NCBI GenBank assembly: GCA_025354845.1
Contig: JANXMD010000348.1
Location: 1 to 8,453, forward strand
Length of the DNA: 8,453 bases
Origin: Verrucomicrobiota bacterium
Lineage (GTDB): Bacteria > Verrucomicrobiota > Verrucomicrobiia > Limisphaerales > UBA9464
Direction: 5' to 3'
In this document: positions 7,011 to 8,453 of the stretch, in pieces
Layout of the letters: every line of letters begins with the position of its first letter
Position numbering within the stretch: position 1 is the first letter of the stretch
Program-made: the position numbers and the translations under genes
The notes under the pieces: model-generated
What the model saw: the letters and a program-made list of their open reading frames with translations, nothing else
What the model was told of the DNA's origin: nothing
Databases searched by the model: none

Positions 7011-7921
7011 AACCCACCTCGTCTTCGCGTTTCTGGATGCGATTTGCGCCCCTGAAATGCGTCGTCGCATTCGTCGCAACCCTGCTCGCCGTTCACGCGG
7101 ATCTCGCGATGCCTGTCGGTCCGGAGTTTCGCGTCGGAGGATTCGTGCTTGGCTGCCAGGCCTACACCTTTCATCGCTTCACGGCGTTTGAAGCGATTGA
7201 AAAAACGGTGGCGGCGGGCGGCAAGGCGATTGAATTCTATCCGGGCCAGTCCCTCAGCCCGGATGACAAGAAATCCAAGGTCGATGCAAGCGCCACAGAC
7301 GAGACGATTGGGAAACTCAAGGCCAAGGCCAAGGAGCATGGCTTGCTCATCGTGAACTTCGGTGTGGTGGGAATCCCGAAAGACGAAGTCGGGGCGCGGA
7401 AGGTGTTTGAATTTGCAAAAAAACTGGGCGCGCGTGCCATTACCATTGAGCCGTCACCCGACCAGATCGATTTGATCGAAAAGCTCATCAAGGAATACAA
7501 CATTGCGGCGGGCATTCACTGTCATCCGAAACGCGCCACGCATCCCGACTACAAACTCTGGGACCCCAACTATGTCTTCTCACTCGTCAAGGATCGCGAT
7601 CCGCGTTTTGGCGTTTGTGCGGATGTTGGCCACTGGACCCGTTCCAGCGTGGATGCCGTCGCTGGCCTCAAGGTTTTCGAAGGCCGCGTCATCAGCGTGC
7701 ATTTGAAGGACATCGTGGAGTCCGGCAATCCCGATGCACCCGACGTGCCGCTCGGCCTGGGCGTCACCAACGTCAAAGGCATTTTGCGTGAACTGCGCCG
7801 GCAGAAGTTCGACGGCAACATCTCGATTGAATACGAGCGCGACTGGGAGCACACGGTGGAGGACATCGCGCAGTGCGTCGGCTACGTGCGCGGATTCGCC
7901 GACGCGGAGGGCAAACCATGA
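7007..7921 (+). CDS. Exported sugar phosphate isomerase/epimerase-like TIM-barrel protein 2
   Basis: A 304-residue xylose-isomerase-like TIM barrel that, unlike the first, carries an N-terminal export signal: Arg/Lys-rich residues 1-17, hydrophobic CVVAFVATLLAVHA (18-31), cut probably near residue 31. Barrel motifs are LGCQAYTFHRFTAFEAIEK (48-66), GGKAIEFYPGQ (71-81), ARAITIEPS (142-150), AAGIHCHPKR (167-176), FGVCADVGHW (201-210), VISVHLKDI (228-236) and NISIEYERDWE (271-281). Candidate metal ligands are E148 or H171, then D206, H232 and E275; the Glu expected on the IHCHP strand is His. Because it is exported, phosphorylated substrates are unlikely, so the family name probably misleads; a keto-sugar isomerase, epimerase or hydratase is more plausible. 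ATG 7007 overlaps the ThuA stop as ATGA and no Shine-Dalgarno is visible, which suggests translational coupling. Confidence 0.88.
   Translation: MKPTSSSRFWMRFAPLKCVVAFVATLLAVHADLAMPVGPEFRVGGFVLGCQAYTFHRFTAFEAIEKTVAAGGKAIEFYPGQSLSPDDKKSKVDASATDETIGKLKAKAKEHGLLIVNFGVVGIPKDEVGARKVFEFAKKLGARAITIEPSPDQIDLIEKLIKEYNIAAGIHCHPKRATHPDYKLWDPNYVFSLVKDRDPRFGVCADVGHWTRSSVDAVAGLKVFEGRVISVHLKDIVESGNPDAPDVPLGLGVTNVKGILRELRRQKFDGNISIEYERDWEHTVEDIAQCVGYVRGFADAEGKP
7906..7911 (+). promoter_or_regulatory. Strong Shine-Dalgarno for the oxidoreductase gene
   Basis: GGAGGG lies inside the last codons of the upstream TIM-barrel gene, seven bases (measured from GGAGG) before ATG 7918. It is the only textbook ribosome-binding site among the plus-strand genes and supports ATG 7918 as the true start. 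It suggests the oxidoreductase is initiated independently as well as by coupling across the ATGA overlap. Confidence 0.75.
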
Positions 7922-8453
7922 ATCTTGCTCGCAGCAAAACCAAACGCGGACCGAGCCGCCGGACATTCATTCGGAGCACAGCCACGGCCATCGCGGGCTT
8001 TACCATCGTTCCCCGACACGTTCTCGGCGGCGCAGGGTTCGTCCCGCCGAGCGAGAAGGTAAACATTGCCATCGTCGGCTGCGGCGGTCAGGGGCGCACC
8101 AATGTGCGCGCGCTGTTCCAGGAGGCCGACGCGCAGATCGTCGCCGTGGCGGATCCCATCGAGTCGCAGAATCTCGACGCCTTCTATTACAAGGGCGCGG
8201 CCGGACGCCTTCCGTTGAAGGCTGAGATCGAGAAGCATTTCTCGGCGAAGACGCCGAACTACAAGGTCACCGCCTACGAGGATTTCCGTCACCTGCTGGA
8301 GAAGGAGAAGGCGGTCGATGCGATTCTGTGTGCGACGCCCGATCATCTGCACGCCTACGTGAGCATCGCCGCGATGCGCCTGAAGAAGCACGTCTATTGC
8401 GAAAAGCCGCTCACGCACAACGTCTGGGAAGCCCGCCAGGTTGCACGCGTCGC
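7918..8453 (+). CDS. Tat-exported Gfo/Idh/MocA family oxidoreductase (3' end beyond window)
   Basis: The first 178 codons of a Gfo/Idh/MocA-family NAD(P)-dependent sugar dehydrogenase. It opens with a twin-arginine signal, SRRTFI at 13-18, then a moderately hydrophobic stretch TATAIAGFTIVP (21-32). The Rossmann fold follows: VNIAIVGCGGQGR (48-60) with the GxGxxG dinucleotide-binding loop at 54-59, IVAVADP (74-80) at the end of the second strand, AILCATPDHLHA (135-146), and CEKPLTHN (161-168) containing the EKP motif whose Lys is catalytic or substrate-contacting in the family. The C-terminal substrate domain is outside the window. Tat export fits an enzyme that folds around its nucleotide cofactor in the cytoplasm and acts in the periplasm, as known for Zymomonas glucose-fructose oxidoreductase. 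Here it probably oxidises a sugar hydroxyl or reduces a keto-sugar. It overlaps the upstream stop by 4 bases. Confidence 0.9.
   Translation, partial: MNLARSKTKRGPSRRTFIRSTATAIAGFTIVPRHVLGGAGFVPPSEKVNIAIVGCGGQGRTNVRALFQEADAQIVAVADPIESQNLDAFYYKGAAGRLPLKAEIEKHFSAKTPNYKVTAYEDFRHLLEKEKAVDAILCATPDHLHAYVSIAAMRLKKHVYCEKPLTHNVWEARQVARV

Larger units (their letters stand above)
3256..8453 (+). other. Predicted sugar-catabolic operon (continues past window)
   Basis: Six same-strand genes follow with gaps of 15 and 39 bases and then three 4-base ATGA overlaps (6177-6180, 7007-7010, 7918-7921). No terminator-like hairpin plus T-run is visible between them. The order is ThuA, TIM barrel, GH20-like, ThuA, TIM barrel, Gfo/Idh/MocA, with the PAS-AraC regulator 31 bases upstream and possibly in the same transcript. 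Predicted locations: four Sec or Tat products plus the secreted second TIM barrel in the envelope, and one cytoplasmic TIM barrel. No transporter or sugar kinase is seen in the window; the operon continues beyond the right edge. Confidence 0.7.

Noticed and set aside
6177..7941. Similar opening bases (ATGAATCTT) of the genes at 6177 and 7918 as a sign of duplicated sequence
   Set aside because: The match ends after a few codons and the proteins belong to unrelated families; coincidence is sufficient.

Overview
The window looks like a carbohydrate-utilisation locus from a GC-rich environmental bacterium, most likely Verrucomicrobiota with Planctomycetota as the alternative. This is inferred from the protein types: a lamin-tail/CotH surface protein, a PAS-AraC regulator, secreted ThuA-like proteins, sugar-isomerase-like TIM barrels and a Tat-exported Gfo/Idh/MocA oxidoreductase. 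No rRNA, tRNA, CRISPR array or insertion sequence is visible.

Layout. Positions 1-2076 (minus strand) carry the N-terminal 692 codons of a secreted lamin-tail/CotH-kinase protein that runs off the left edge. Positions 2077-2444 are a divergent intergenic region. From 2445 to the right edge everything is on the plus strand: a PAS-AraC regulator (2445-3224), ThuA-like protein 1 (3256-4005), cytoplasmic TIM-barrel isomerase-like protein 1 (4021-5013), a secreted GH20-like hexosaminidase (5053-6180), ThuA-like protein 2 (6177-7010), exported TIM-barrel protein 2 (7007-7921) and the start of a Tat-exported Gfo/Idh/MocA oxidoreductase (7918-8453, cut by the window edge). The last three junctions are 4-base ATGA overlaps and the other gaps are 15-39 bases, so this reads as one operon. 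The regulator lies 31 bases upstream of it.

How the genes may work together (inference). Gfo/Idh/MocA oxidoreductases, ThuA-like proteins and xylose-isomerase-like TIM barrels recur together in loci where sugars are oxidised to 3-keto derivatives; rhizobial ThuA/ThuB act this way on disaccharides. Here a GH20-like enzyme is added, and four or five products carry export signals. A plausible reading is an envelope-located pathway that frees or attacks amino-sugar-containing glycosides, oxidises the sugar and rearranges or cleaves the keto-sugar, with one isomerase kept in the cytoplasm. The substrate is unknown. The ThuA + TIM-barrel pair occurs twice, flanking the GH20 gene, with different predicted locations for the two TIM barrels. 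This is the most distinctive feature of the window.
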